Source: Defluviitoga tunisiensis
GTDB taxonomy: Bacteria; Thermotogota; Thermotogae; Petrotogales; Petrotogaceae
Direction: 5' to 3'
Assembly (NCBI RefSeq): GCF_000953715.1
Contig: NZ_LN824141.1
Location: 1,800,501 to 1,864,500, forward strand
DNA: 64,000 nt
The notes under the pieces are model-generated. The model had not been told where the DNA came from and did not search any database. It worked only from the letters and a program-made list of their open reading frames with translations. A program made the translations under genes and the position numbers. Positions 41,693 through 51,198 of this stretch are shown in pieces. Position 1 is the stretch's first letter. Every line of letters begins with the position of its first letter.

Positions 41693-43690
41693 ATGAATAA
41701 GTATTCTTTCATCTTTTTATTGTTCATATTGCTTTCTTTAGGCTCTGTATTTGCGATTAATTCCTCTTTTTTACTTTCAAAGGATGCTTCTTCTGTGTAT
41801 TTGGTTGCAAGTTTTAATAATTTTGAACCAGTTGAAATGGAGAGGGGTTTTGGAGAGTTATGGCGTTATTCTATTGATTTAGAACCTGGCGAATATCTAT
41901 ACAAGTATATTATTGATGGCGAAGAAATCCTTGATTTTCAAAACTCTAACATCACAGTCTTTAATGGAGAAGTTTTCAATGTTAGGGTTGTTAAAGAACC
42001 TTACAGTTTTCCAAAAACAGGTGACGGTAGGGTAAAAGAAATATATTTTAGAAATGAGAGAAGATACATTAATCCAGTTAAACCTGGTGAAATATATTTA
42101 GCTATTGAATTTGAAAAAAATGATATTGAAGATGTTAACTTACAATCAAACGCCAAATTGGTAAGTAAAGAGGTTATAGAATCAGGAAATAACGTCATTT
42201 ATAGGTTTCATGTCTTTACTGAGGCTCCCGTGTTGAAGTACAGGTTTGCCATCGATGATTCGCAAGAGATTATTTATGGTTATAATGGCACAGAGAATTT
42301 CTTTGAGTTTGATTTTTCAAAACCAATAATTCCTTATTTTGATACGCCTGAATGGGCTAAAGGAAGGGTGTATTATCAAATCTTTCCTGATAGATTTAGA
42401 AATGGAGATCCACATAATGATCCAAAAGGAACTTACAATTGGTATGGTCCACATAATCAAAGTTCATTGGGGTCTAGTTTTTATGGCGGTGATCTTCAAG
42501 GGGTAATAGATTCTGTTGACTATTTAGAGTATTTAGGTGTCGAGGCTATTTATTTTAATCCTATTTTTGAGGCTCTTAGTACACATAAATACGATACTAA
42601 GAATTATTTAAAGATAGATCCGTCTTTTGGAGATGAAGAGATTTTCTTGGATATGCTAGACATTCTTCATGAATATGATATGAAGGTAATTTTAGACGGC
42701 GTTTTTAATCATACAGGAACAGAATTTTTTGCGATGCAAGAAAATTTTGCTAAGCAAGAAGAATCAAGATATTTAGATTGGTATTATATAAAATCATTTC
42801 CTATAAGAAAGTCAACTTCAAGTTATGAGGGCTGGCATGGATATGCAGATCTTCCACAGCTAAATAACAATAATCCTAAGGTTAAGGCATATATAAACCA
42901 TGTTATTGGTAAATGGATGAGTCTTGGAATTGATGGTTGGAGACTGGATGCGGTTGATCAACTACCTGTTAGTTATTGGGCATCTCTTTATGAGAACTTC
43001 AAAAATATAGATGAAAATACATTCATCGTAGGTGAATTCTGGCGTGACGCAACTTCTTATTTTGAAGATCCAGCCTTTGATTCTGTAATGAATTATATCT
43101 TTAGAGATGCAGTTATTTCATATGCAAGAGGAGGAAGTGCTAATAATTTTGTTAAAACAACTAACGCTTATTTAGATAAATATCCTCCACAAGTCTTGCA
43201 TAGTCTATGGAATTTACTAGGTTCTCATGATACTGAAAGAATCTTAACTGCGTTGGATGAAAATGTGGATAAAATGAAATTAGCAGCTGTTCTTCATATT
43301 ACTTTTATTGGTTCTCCTCTTATCTATTATGGAGACGAAATAGGAATGACCGGAACTACAGATCCGTTTTGTAGAGTACCCTTTTACTGGGACGAAGATA
43401 TGTGGAATATGAATATTTTTGATTTATATCAAGCGTTAATTCAATTAAGAAAAGATAGTTTGGCAATTAGGCAAGGTGATTATAATGTTTTATATTCAAA
43501 AGGAAATGTTCTTATATATGAAAGAAGCTATAAGTCAGAAAAGGTTATTGTTGCATTGAATTCAAAAAATGCCTCAGTTAATGTAAATTATAAATTAGAT
43601 GGGGAATATGTAGATTATTTTTCAAAAGAAAAGGTTAATGTGATTGAATCGATTCCTGCAAACGGTTTTTATATTTTATTTAGTGAGTAG
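41693..43690 (+). CDS. Secreted GH13 alpha-glucanase (neopullulanase/cyclomaltodextrinase-like)
   Basis: ATG after AAGGAGTG. The 665-residue protein has a signal peptide (YSFIFLLFILLSLGSVFA), an N-terminal CBM48/GH13-type beta sandwich (about 25-100: YLVASFNNFEPVEM and YKYIIDG), a second beta domain (about 110-210) and the GH13 barrel from WAKGRVYYQIFPDRFRNGDP. Catalytic residues: Asp in GWRLDAVDQ (near 417), Glu in IVGEFW (near 447), Asp in LLGSHDTER (near 512); VFNHTG is also present. It should cut maltodextrins, pullulan or cyclodextrins outside the cytoplasm. The small C-terminal beta domain is present. Unusually for this subgroup, it is exported. Confidence 0.88.
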   Translation: MNKYSFIFLLFILLSLGSVFAINSSFLLSKDASSVYLVASFNNFEPVEMERGFGELWRYSIDLEPGEYLYKYIIDGEEILDFQNSNITVFNGEVFNVRVVKEPYSFPKTGDGRVKEIYFRNERRYINPVKPGEIYLAIEFEKNDIEDVNLQSNAKLVSKEVIESGNNVIYRFHVFTEAPVLKYRFAIDDSQEIIYGYNGTENFFEFDFSKPIIPYFDTPEWAKGRVYYQIFPDRFRNGDPHNDPKGTYNWYGPHNQSSLGSSFYGGDLQGVIDSVDYLEYLGVEAIYFNPIFEALSTHKYDTKNYLKIDPSFGDEEIFLDMLDILHEYDMKVILDGVFNHTGTEFFAMQENFAKQEESRYLDWYYIKSFPIRKSTSSYEGWHGYADLPQLNNNNPKVKAYINHVIGKWMSLGIDGWRLDAVDQLPVSYWASLYENFKNIDENTFIVGEFWRDATSYFEDPAFDSVMNYIFRDAVISYARGGSANNFVKTTNAYLDKYPPQVLHSLWNLLGSHDTERILTALDENVDKMKLAAVLHITFIGSPLIYYGDEIGMTGTTDPFCRVPFYWDEDMWNMNIFDLYQALIQLRKDSLAIRQGDYNVLYSKGNVLIYERSYKSEKVIVALNSKNASVNVNYKLDGEYVDYFSKEKVNVIESIPANGFYILFSE

Positions 43691-43707
43691 TATTTGGAGG
43701 TTTTTTA

Positions 43708-46002
43708 ATGTATTATTATGATGTTGTTCCCTTAGGTCAAAGACTGTTCAAACCATACACTTATAAGTATGAACAAAAGCTTGAAGTCGGGCAAAGGGTT
43801 GTTATTGATTTGAGAGGTAAATTTGTTCAAGGGTTAGTTTACAGAGAATCAAATACACCTGAGATTTTAAAAATAAAAGATATTGAATTTCCTTTAGATG
43901 AAAAAAGTTATCTGAACAATTCACATATTAAACTATTAGAAAGGGTGTGTAATTATTTTCTTGCACCAATGGGGGAAATTGCTAAACTGTTCTTTCCGCC
44001 TGCTTCTTCTGATGTTTATAAATTAAAAATTGTACCTTTGAATGAGCTTGCACCTTTTGAAAAACCTATATTTTATAAGGATTTTTTAAGTTTGTACAAG
44101 GATAATTCTACTGCTAACAAGAAATTGAAAGAATTATTGTCGACAAATGTAGTAAAATTAGATCTTCATAAAAGGAGTATTCGAGAAAATAAAGATTATT
44201 TTGTTAGTCTTAGTATGGATCTATCGGAAATATGGAATTTTAATCTATCAAAAGGCGCTCGAAATGTCATAAATTATTTATCCATAAACGGCGAAACACT
44301 TGAAAGCGAGCTTTATGAAAAAGGTATTATTAATAGAGGTACGACAGTTTTGAAAACTTTACATAAAAAAGGTATAATTAATATAACAGAGGATTTTTTA
44401 ATAAACAGTGATGAAGAAAAAGTAGACTTAACTGATGAACAAAAAACTGCTGTTGATTTTATCAGGACGCATGACGATAAACCTCATTTGTTGTATGGTG
44501 TAACTGGGAGTGGTAAAACTGAAGTTTTTTTTGAGGTCGGAGAAAGTGTTTTAGAAAAAGGCGGTAAACTTTTAATATTAGTCCCAGAAATATCTCTAAC
44601 TTCTGAAATAATGAGTAGATTGAAAAAAAGATTTTCTAAATATAAGGCAGCTTTTTATCATTCCTCATTAACTAGTTCAGAACGAGTTGATACTTGGTAT
44701 AAAGCAGTTGAGGGAGAAATAGATATAGTTATAGGGACAAGAAGTGCTGTCTGGATACCAATTAAAGACTTAAAAATGATTATAATAGATGAAGAACACG
44801 ATCAATCATTTTATCAAATTGAAAATGTTACTTACGATGCAATCGAGGTAGCCCTATTTAGAAAAGAATTAGAAAACATCCAGTTAATCTTGTCTTCTGC
44901 CACACCAAGAGTTGTAGATATAAAAAAAGCAAAAGATGATGAAATGTATTTGGAAACTATTTCTTCACGGTATTTTAGTGAAATGCCTGATGTTGAAATA
45001 ATTGATATGAAAAAAGAGGAAAAGTACAATTGGATTTTTAGCAAAAAGGTTATTTCTAGTATAAAAAATGTTGTAGCAAAGAACAAGAAAGTAATTGTTT
45101 TCACACCAACAAGAGGATATGCTAACTATATCGTATGTAGTGAATGCGGATACATATTTAAATGTGAAAATTGTGATGTTTCATTGACATTTCATAAAAA
45201 AGAGAGAAAATTAGTCTGCCATTATTGTGGAAATGAGCAACCCTTGTCTAACTTTTGTCCTAGATGTGGTGGCTTTAAACTTCAAAGTAGAGGATATGGT
45301 ACAGAAAGGGTTTTAACTGAATTAACCAAATTATTCCCTTCTGAACCTATAGTTAGAGTTGATAGAACAGTTATTAAAAGTTTTGAAGATTTAAAAAACA
45401 CCTTTTCTTTTATGAAAGAACCGGGGCGAAAGATAATTGTCGGAACCAAGATGATAACAAAGGGTTTGGATATTAAAGATCTTGATTTAGTTGTTATATT
45501 AGATTCTGATAGATACACCCATCTTCCTGATTATAATGCAAAAGAAAGTACAGCTTCATTAATAATGCAAGTAGCAGGTAGATCTGGAAGAAAAGAAAAA
45601 GGAAAGGTTTTAATTCAAACTTTTGATTCTGACAATGAAATTTATCAGGCTGCTATTAACCATGATTATACATTGATTGCAGAAAAAGAACTTGAACAAC
45701 GTAGTATTTATAAATATCCTCCATTTACTAAATTATTTTTAATTATGATTAATAATAACAAGATGGATAAGGTTAAATCAATAAGTCAGGATATTATAAA
45801 CGAATTAGAAAAAGTTATTGAAAAACAACAGGTAGAGTTATTAGGTCCAGTAACTCCTATTATTTCTAAATTAAGAGGTAATTATAGGCTTCAGATTATT
45901 TTAAAGGTATATCAACACGATACGAACTTTTTATTACCTATAGTTGAAAAGTTTGATAAGGATATTAAGGTATATTTTAATCCCCCCACAACTATATTGT
46001 AA
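43708..46002 (+). CDS. priA: Primosomal replication restart helicase PriA
   Basis: The 764-residue protein follows GGAGG. An N-terminal DNA-binding domain (QRLFKPYTY... about 1-100) and winged-helix region lead to Walker A YGVTGSGKTE (near 264), the Walker B box DEEHDQSF (near 361), and a zinc-binding insert with CSECGYIFKCENC and CHYCGNEQPL...CPRCGG (about 477-520). It ends with the helicase motif QVAGRSGRKEKG and a C-terminal domain. PriA reloads the replisome at stalled forks. It lies 17 bases after the GH13 gene. Nothing unusual. Confidence 0.95.
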   Translation: MYYYDVVPLGQRLFKPYTYKYEQKLEVGQRVVIDLRGKFVQGLVYRESNTPEILKIKDIEFPLDEKSYLNNSHIKLLERVCNYFLAPMGEIAKLFFPPASSDVYKLKIVPLNELAPFEKPIFYKDFLSLYKDNSTANKKLKELLSTNVVKLDLHKRSIRENKDYFVSLSMDLSEIWNFNLSKGARNVINYLSINGETLESELYEKGIINRGTTVLKTLHKKGIINITEDFLINSDEEKVDLTDEQKTAVDFIRTHDDKPHLLYGVTGSGKTEVFFEVGESVLEKGGKLLILVPEISLTSEIMSRLKKRFSKYKAAFYHSSLTSSERVDTWYKAVEGEIDIVIGTRSAVWIPIKDLKMIIIDEEHDQSFYQIENVTYDAIEVALFRKELENIQLILSSATPRVVDIKKAKDDEMYLETISSRYFSEMPDVEIIDMKKEEKYNWIFSKKVISSIKNVVAKNKKVIVFTPTRGYANYIVCSECGYIFKCENCDVSLTFHKKERKLVCHYCGNEQPLSNFCPRCGGFKLQSRGYGTERVLTELTKLFPSEPIVRVDRTVIKSFEDLKNTFSFMKEPGRKIIVGTKMITKGLDIKDLDLVVILDSDRYTHLPDYNAKESTASLIMQVAGRSGRKEKGKVLIQTFDSDNEIYQAAINHDYTLIAEKELEQRSIYKYPPFTKLFLIMINNNKMDKVKSISQDIINELEKVIEKQQVELLGPVTPIISKLRGNYRLQIILKVYQHDTNFLLPIVEKFDKDIKVYFNPPTTIL

Positions 46003-46087
46003 AAAAATTCATGACCTTCGTACATTTTGTTTCATAGTATACACGAAGTTGAGTTTGATAATATTCAAGCCTATGGAGGTGGTAGTG

Positions 46088-46678
46088 ATGGAATACAAAG
46101 TTTTTACAAAATCTGTAGAACTTAGTGAGGCCAACAAGAATTATCTCGCTAAACGAATGTCAAAGCCCGATCATTTATTAAAAAAACAGAAAGATTTAGT
46201 CTCGCCGGCTGATGTAAGAATCACTAAAGAAAGGGGAATATATAAAGTAGAAATTACCACTCACGTTAAAGCGTTAAGTAAAATTATTAAGGTTGAGGAA
46301 AGAAGTAACGACTTATACGAAGCTATAGATAAAGTTACAGATGCATTGGAAAGAAAAATTCGAGAAATTAAAACAAGGTTGCACCCGAAAAATCTAAGCG
46401 ATAAAGGAATTCCTGTTAATCCAAAAGAAGCTGTTTTAACTAGAACTGATAATTTAGATTATGAAGATGAAGATGAATTTTCTGAAAAACCTGTCGCACC
46501 AAAGATTGCTAGAGTCAAGCACCATGATTTAACAATAATGAATGTTGAAGAAGCAATTCTTCAAATGCAACTTTTAGGACATTCTTTCTTTGTTTTTAGA
46601 GATTCTACTAATGATGCTGTTTCTGTGTTATATGAAAGAAAAGATGGTAACTTGGGCCTTCTTGTTTTCAACGAATAA
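46088..46678 (+). CDS. hpf: Long-form ribosome hibernation promoting factor
   Basis: ATG 46088 follows GGAGGTGG at the right distance; longer frames run back into priA and are not credible. The 196-residue protein has an S30AE/YfiA N-terminal domain (about 1-110: YKVFTKSVELSEANKNYL and DLYEAIDKVTDALERKI), an acidic linker, and the C-terminal dimerisation domain (ARVKHHDLTIMNVEEAI...LLVFNE). It binds the 30S decoding region and pairs ribosomes into 100S particles in stationary phase. A GNRA-loop terminator follows. Confidence 0.9.
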   Translation: MEYKVFTKSVELSEANKNYLAKRMSKPDHLLKKQKDLVSPADVRITKERGIYKVEITTHVKALSKIIKVEERSNDLYEAIDKVTDALERKIREIKTRLHPKNLSDKGIPVNPKEAVLTRTDNLDYEDEDEFSEKPVAPKIARVKHHDLTIMNVEEAILQMQLLGHSFFVFRDSTNDAVSVLYERKDGNLGLLVFNE

Positions 46679-46696
46679 ATTATAAGATAAAATCAA

Positions 46697-46726
46697 AAAA
46701 GAGATGTGCGCAAGCACATCTCTTTT
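46697..46726 (+). terminator. Terminator between hpf and the glutaredoxin gene
   Basis: GAGATGTGC and GCACATCTC pair perfectly with a GCAA tetraloop (46701-46722) and are flanked by A and T runs, usable in both directions. Confidence 0.88.
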
Positions 46727-46967
46727 AATTAATTCCTAATAATTTATCGATTCTTTTTTTGTCAAATCCTATGACGTACTCATTTCCAATTTGAATTACA
46801 GGTACTCCCATTTGGTGAGTCTTTCTAACAAGCTCTTCAGCGGCTTTTTGATCTTTTGATACATCTATTTCTTTGAAGTTAACTCCTTTTTCATTTAAAT
46901 AAGCTTTTGCTTTTCTGCACCAAGGACATGTTGGAGTCGTATAGATAATAACCTTTACATCATTCAT
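46725..46967 (-). CDS. Glutaredoxin/NrdH-like redoxin
   Basis: The 80-residue thioredoxin-fold protein has the active site TTPTCPWCRKAKAYL (CPWC), a cis-proline in MGVPVIQIG and a final GFDKKRIDKLLGIN helix, as in the YruB/NrdH-like glutaredoxins of anaerobes. It would reduce disulfides, or handle thiols or persulfides. AGGAGGTC precedes the ATG. The start region is overlaid by a CsoR/CstR-type palindrome, so the gene is probably induced by copper or by reactive sulfur. The regulator is not in the window. Confidence 0.88.
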   Translation of the reverse strand: MNDVKVIIYTTPTCPWCRKAKAYLNEKGVNFKEIDVSKDQKAAEELVRKTHQMGVPVIQIGNEYVIGFDKKRIDKLLGIN

Positions 46968-46993
46968 AAAATTGACCTCCTCAAAATTTTTAA

Positions 46994-47010
46994 GTACCCC
47001 TATGGGGTAT
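46994..47010 (-). promoter_or_regulatory. CsoR/CstR-type operator overlapping the glutaredoxin transcription start
   Basis: TACCCC-TAT-GGGGTA (46995-47009) is a perfect 6-bp-arm palindrome with the C-run/G-run form used by CsoR-family repressors. A TATAAT (minus strand, 47021-47016) lies directly upstream, so the operator covers the expected start point, about 27 bases before the ATG. Repression by a CsoR-family protein is inferred. Confidence 0.65.
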
Positions 47011-47163
47011 GTTTAATTATATAATAACAGTATTTTGTAATAGTGATTTTAATAAAAAGTAAATTTATTGTTGTAAGATTTAGACTGGATATTGAAAATT
47101 TGAATTAAAGCAATTCGTCTTTAAGTTATTTTACTAAAGTAACTAATATTATCATAAAATGAG

Positions 47164-48147
47164 GTGGTAAAAACGAGTTATATATTTGACTATCCAAAAA
47201 TCCCTGTAAATTATAGTCTAAAAAAAGAAAAAGATTATTTAGTTTTTACTTTTGATACTGTTTATAAAGATCCTGTATGTAAAGAAAATGAAACTCAAAT
47301 AGTACACATGTTTGTACCAGAAGGAAAAATAAAAGGTGATATCGTCTTTTTACACGGTATCGGTCCTAATAATATTCCTTATCTTGAATGGTACGGAAGA
47401 TATTTTAGTAAAATTGGTTATAGAACGAGCGTTGTTATTTTTCCATATCATTTAGAAAGGGCACCAAAAGGTCTTCAGGATGGAGATCCTTTTTATTCTT
47501 CTGAGCCTGATGAATGTGTGGTACTTTTCCATAATGCGGTAAAAGATGTTAGAAGAACTATTGATCTGTTGGAATCTTTTGATGATTATTCTGAAGATAA
47601 TTTGTATTTGATGGGTGTTTCTTTTGGAGGAATAATTGGAACTATGGCATTGGCACTTGATAAACGTATTAAAAAAGGTATTTTGATGATAACAGGTGGA
47701 AATTGGCGATGGATAAACTTTTATTCTCCATTTACTCAAAAAGTTAGGGATGCATATGCCACACAGAAAAATGCTTATGGATGTGATTCTGAAGAATATT
47801 GTATAAAATTTAGAGAAAATGCTTTTGACTTTGTAAAAGATAATATTAATTCAATTGATGATATATTTCAAAAGACACCCATTCCTTGTTATCATTATGA
47901 TCCTATATCATATGCAAAATTTGTTAATCAACCTGTTCTTTTTATCAAAGGTACATTTGATAAAATAATACCTCACCGAGCTACAAATGAATTAATAAAA
48001 CTATTACCAAACAAAAAAGTGAAATATATTTTAGCAGGTCACAAGTCTAGTTATCTTTGGAAGAGTGTTGTAGGAAGATGGGTAATATCTTTCATTGAAC
48101 AGGGCAAATTAAAAGAGGCAGAGAAAAAATTACAAAAAACTATGTAA
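47164..48147 (+). CDS. Alpha/beta hydrolase family protein
   Basis: About 327 residues with an alpha/beta hydrolase fold: the oxyanion strand IVFLHGIGPNNIPYLEWYGR, the nucleophile elbow GVSFGGIIG (Ser near 158), a late acid in FIKGTFDKIIP and His in LAGHKSSYLW. It has no signal peptide. Substrate unknown; esterase or acyltransferase are both possible. The start is uncertain. GTG 47164 sits inside GAGGTGG, while an ACG 5 bases after that site would suit the spacing but is rarely used. Confidence 0.75.
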   Translation: MVKTSYIFDYPKIPVNYSLKKEKDYLVFTFDTVYKDPVCKENETQIVHMFVPEGKIKGDIVFLHGIGPNNIPYLEWYGRYFSKIGYRTSVVIFPYHLERAPKGLQDGDPFYSSEPDECVVLFHNAVKDVRRTIDLLESFDDYSEDNLYLMGVSFGGIIGTMALALDKRIKKGILMITGGNWRWINFYSPFTQKVRDAYATQKNAYGCDSEEYCIKFRENAFDFVKDNINSIDDIFQKTPIPCYHYDPISYAKFVNQPVLFIKGTFDKIIPHRATNELIKLLPNKKVKYILAGHKSSYLWKSVVGRWVISFIEQGKLKEAEKKLQKTM

Positions 48148-48154
48148 TCAGCAT

Positions 48155-48679
48155 CTAGGCTGAAAGGTCTAATTCTAAACCTAGGAAAAATTCAGCGTTA
48201 AGCGATGAGGCGTTGTTTCTTAAAAGTTCTAATGTCTGAAGTTTTTGTAGTAATTTTGTTATTTTTTCAGGGTCAGTTTCTTGCATTATTTGCATTTTAA
48301 TTTTTTCTATTTCTTTTTCAACGTTTTGTTGTATTTTATTTTCTATCTCTTGTTCATTTTCTGGAATAGGTAATTCGTTTTCTTGAGGTTTAGAAATTAC
48401 ATTTTCTTTTTTATACAAAATAACAGCCTTAGACTTTCCAGCTACTGCTGCTAAAAACCCTCCTCTTTTTTGAAAATGAAGATCTATATCTGTATAGATT
48501 ACTACTCCTCCGTTTTTAATTGCCTGGGATTTAAATTGATTAATGTTCCCTGCTTCATGAGCTGCGACCCTTAATATGCTCAATGAAGCGGGAACACTAT
48601 TTGATAATCCTGGTTCTCCAGGATCTAATTTATATCCTATATACGGATTGTAAACGTCAGGATTTACAGCGTTTACCAT
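48155..48679 (-). CDS. Protein of unknown function with conserved N-terminal part and charged helical tail
   Basis: ATG 48679 is preceded by GGGTG; GTG at 48688 overlaps it. About 174 residues. The first half (GYKLDPGEPGLSNSVPASL, SILRVAAHEAGNINQF, then GGVVIYTDIDLHFQKRGGFLA) looks conserved. AHEAGN resembles the AHE start of SprA-like putative metalloproteases, but the second His is missing, so I do not assign that function. The second half is a charged, glutamine-rich coiled coil. No signal peptide. It is followed on the minus strand by nothing nearby and preceded by an exported-protein gene 28 bases away. Confidence 0.6.
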   Translation of the reverse strand: MVNAVNPDVYNPYIGYKLDPGEPGLSNSVPASLSILRVAAHEAGNINQFKSQAIKNGGVVIYTDIDLHFQKRGGFLAAVAGKSKAVILYKKENVISKPQENELPIPENEQEIENKIQQNVEKEIEKIKMQIMQETDPEKITKLLQKLQTLELLRNNASSLNAEFFLGLELDLSA

Positions 48680-48707
48680 CTTTATCACCCAAGATTTAAT
48701 AATTAGT

Positions 48708-49955
48708 TCAATTTAAGGTTGTTTTTACAGTCATTCTTATTTTTACTTCATCTGTAATCTCAAAGCTCATATCAATCTTACCTGTTTGAGAATAATCCTT
48801 AAGACCTCTATAACCACCGTCCATCGTCATCTGGTCTATCTCTATATTAGGTGAGGTAGCTGATATTTGCACTACTCTTATTTTATCAGAAAAGTTTTTA
48901 ATAGTGATTAAAAAATCTATCATTCTAGAATCCGAGGTCTTAACCTCTACATCAGATAATTTTTCAATCTTATACTGAACGTCCCAACTTTCCCCTAGAT
49001 CTATTTTAACCATGTCTCCAACGGGTGTATCAAAGATGTTTGATTTTTTTGTTGGAAAATTCTTATCGTTATACTGTTCATATATCCATACTTCACCATA
49101 TGGTAAGTCTATTCCTAACCCATTGTATGTTGTGTTTTCTATGTATCTTACAAGTCTCGTTTTAGTAAAATCTTGTAGGTTAGTGTATAAATTGAAGGTT
49201 ATAACGTTTCTATCTTCGTATGAAAGTACTCTGTTTTCTGATATACTGAAATTCATAGTATCGCTAACAAATTTAATGCTACCTAGATTTATAGTATAAG
49301 TTTGGGTTAATATAGCTTCTTCAACTACAGATTGAAAATCCGTTGTACGATCGGATCCAAGAGCTAATGCCTTTGTATTTCCTACATAATCACGAGTTGA
49401 TAGATTTAAATATTCGTTGACTAGATATAGATTCGTTGTTCCCACTGCTTTACCTTCAATCTCAACATTCTTTTTAAAGGTCCCATCTTTTTTCATTTCG
49501 TAAACGGTTTTCCAAGTACCTGAGGTTTTTAGGGCTATGATTGATGTTTTACTGTTCTTAGGTTTTTCTAGGACTACTTTTACAGTAGCAGCAGTAATTT
49601 TATCTTTGTTCTTTTCGTTAGTTATACACCAATGGTTAATCTGAGAGTTATAAAATAATATATCGTTAGTTCCATCAATTTTGAAGATGTTTTCATCTAT
49701 TTGTTGTATAAGTTTATTTTTATAGTCTTCTAAAGAGACTATTTTAAAACTAAATTGCTGGTAGTTTTTTTCTAAACGCCAGGTATTTGCTCCACTAACC
49801 CATAGAACTTCAAATCCACTAGGTACTTGAAATGTTGTTTGATCAGTTGGTACATAATATAATTGTGCGTCTCTGAAAAGGAAGGTGTATGTTTGAGTAA
49901 AAGTAATTATTCCTAATACAACAAAAATCATTGAAATTAATATTTTCTTATTCAT
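48708..49955 (-). CDS. Exported beta-rich protein, possibly DUF4139-like
   Basis: A signal peptide (KKILISMIFVVLGIITFTQT) starts the 415-residue protein. The rest is beta-strand rich with little helix. Segments such as YLVNEYLNLSTRDYVGNTKA and LPYGEVWIYEQYNDKNF, and IFDTPVGDMVKIDLGESWDV near residue 310, are like the DUF4139 domain, whose strands carry a similar run before a GExxDV end. The assignment is tentative. It probably lies in the periplasm. SAH hydrolase lies 20 bases upstream and the unknown 174-residue gene downstream, so these three may be one transcript. Confidence 0.6.
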   Translation of the reverse strand: MNKKILISMIFVVLGIITFTQTYTFLFRDAQLYYVPTDQTTFQVPSGFEVLWVSGANTWRLEKNYQQFSFKIVSLEDYKNKLIQQIDENIFKIDGTNDILFYNSQINHWCITNEKNKDKITAATVKVVLEKPKNSKTSIIALKTSGTWKTVYEMKKDGTFKKNVEIEGKAVGTTNLYLVNEYLNLSTRDYVGNTKALALGSDRTTDFQSVVEEAILTQTYTINLGSIKFVSDTMNFSISENRVLSYEDRNVITFNLYTNLQDFTKTRLVRYIENTTYNGLGIDLPYGEVWIYEQYNDKNFPTKKSNIFDTPVGDMVKIDLGESWDVQYKIEKLSDVEVKTSDSRMIDFLITIKNFSDKIRVVQISATSPNIEIDQMTMDGGYRGLKDYSQTGKIDMSFEITDEVKIRMTVKTTLN

Positions 49956-49974
49956 ATTTTACACCTCTAATTTT

Positions 49975-51198
49975 TTATTTCCAATCGTTTAAATAATCTT
50001 TCTGCTCTTGAGTTAATTCATCAATTGTTACTCCAATAGTGTCGAGCTTAATTCGCGCTATCTTTTGGTCAATTTCATATGGAACAGGTTCTACATTTAT
50101 TTTCATATGTTCATGATTTTCTTTTATGTATTTAGCGCCTTCTAATTGTAAACTAAAGGATAAATCCATTATTTCTACAGGATGACCATCTGCATTAACT
50201 AGATTGACTAATCTTCCTTTGCCTAATAAGTATACTTTTTTCCCATTCGGAAGTATATATTCTTCGACGCCTTCTCTGACTTCACGCTTTGAAAGAGCTA
50301 TCTCTTCTAGATCTTTTACTTTTACTTCTACATCGAAATGTCCAGCGTTAGATAGAACAGCTCCATCCTTCATTTTTAAGAAATGTTCTTTGGTTATAAC
50401 GTTTATATCTCCCGTTACTGTAACAAAAAAGTCTCCATATCTTGCAGCATCATTCATTTTCATCACAGAAAAACCATCCATTATAGCTTCGATTGCCTTG
50501 ATGGGGTCTACTTCTGTTACTATAACATTTGCCCCTAATCCTTTGGCTCTCATAGCTACCCCTTTACCACACCATCCATATCCTGCTACAACCACTGTTT
50601 TTCCTGCTACAGAAAGGTTTGTAGATCTGATAATTCCATCCCAAGTCGATTGTCCCGTTCCATATCTGTTATCAAATAGATATTTCATGTATGAATCGTT
50701 TATGAGAATTACAGGAACAGGTAATTTGTTTTGTCTATATAATGATTTATATCGTTTAACACCTGTTGTAGTCTCTTCACATATACCCCATAAATTTTTA
50801 ACTTTTTCAGGATATTTGTTCATCAGCGTTATTCCTAAATCTGCACCGTCATCTAATATAATGTTTGGATTAGATTCCAAAATTTTTTCTATATTTTTCC
50901 AATATATATCTTGATCAAGTGTTCTCTGAGCATGTACATTAAGCCCATATTCTTTTAATGCTTCAACAACATCGTCTTGTGTTGATAAAGGATTGCTTCC
51001 GGTTATAGAAACGTTTGCACCTAATTCATGTAATACTATGCCTAAATAAGCAGTTTTTGCTTCTAAATGAATACTTATCGCAACATTAACATCTTTAAAT
51101 GGCTGTTCGTCTTTGTAAAGTTCTTTTAAATAGTTAAGAACATTCATGTGATTCTTAACCCATTCTATTTTTCTTCTTCCACTCTCAACTTTTGCCAT
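49975..51198 (-). CDS. ahcY: S-adenosylhomocysteine hydrolase
   Basis: The 407-residue protein has the substrate-side motifs NVAISIHLEAKTAYL, TGSNPLSTQDDV and LWGICEETTTGV, the cofactor site VVAGYGWCGKGVA and VIVTEVDP, and SNAGHFDVEV. It splits S-adenosylhomocysteine into adenosine and homocysteine, the recycling step after methylation. It ends in a short DYLNDWK tail, lacking the longer C-terminal KPxxYRY element of the mammalian-type enzyme, as in Thermotoga-type homologues. AGGAGGC precedes the ATG. Upstream is a repeat array; no SAH riboswitch could be recognised. Confidence 0.93.
   Translation of the reverse strand: MAKVESGRRKIEWVKNHMNVLNYLKELYKDEQPFKDVNVAISIHLEAKTAYLGIVLHELGANVSITGSNPLSTQDDVVEALKEYGLNVHAQRTLDQDIYWKNIEKILESNPNIILDDGADLGITLMNKYPEKVKNLWGICEETTTGVKRYKSLYRQNKLPVPVILINDSYMKYLFDNRYGTGQSTWDGIIRSTNLSVAGKTVVVAGYGWCGKGVAMRAKGLGANVIVTEVDPIKAIEAIMDGFSVMKMNDAARYGDFFVTVTGDINVITKEHFLKMKDGAVLSNAGHFDVEVKVKDLEEIALSKREVREGVEEYILPNGKKVYLLGKGRLVNLVNADGHPVEIMDLSFSLQLEGAKYIKENHEHMKINVEPVPYEIDQKIARIKLDTIGVTIDELTQEQKDYLNDWK

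Noticed and set aside
48155-48679. Assignment as an SprA-like metalloprotease
   Set aside because: It has AHEAG but lacks the second metal-binding His, so the enzyme function is not supported.
50204-50914. 236-codon plus-strand frame opposite ahcY
   Set aside because: Antisense shadow: the minus strand encodes complete S-adenosylhomocysteine hydrolase.
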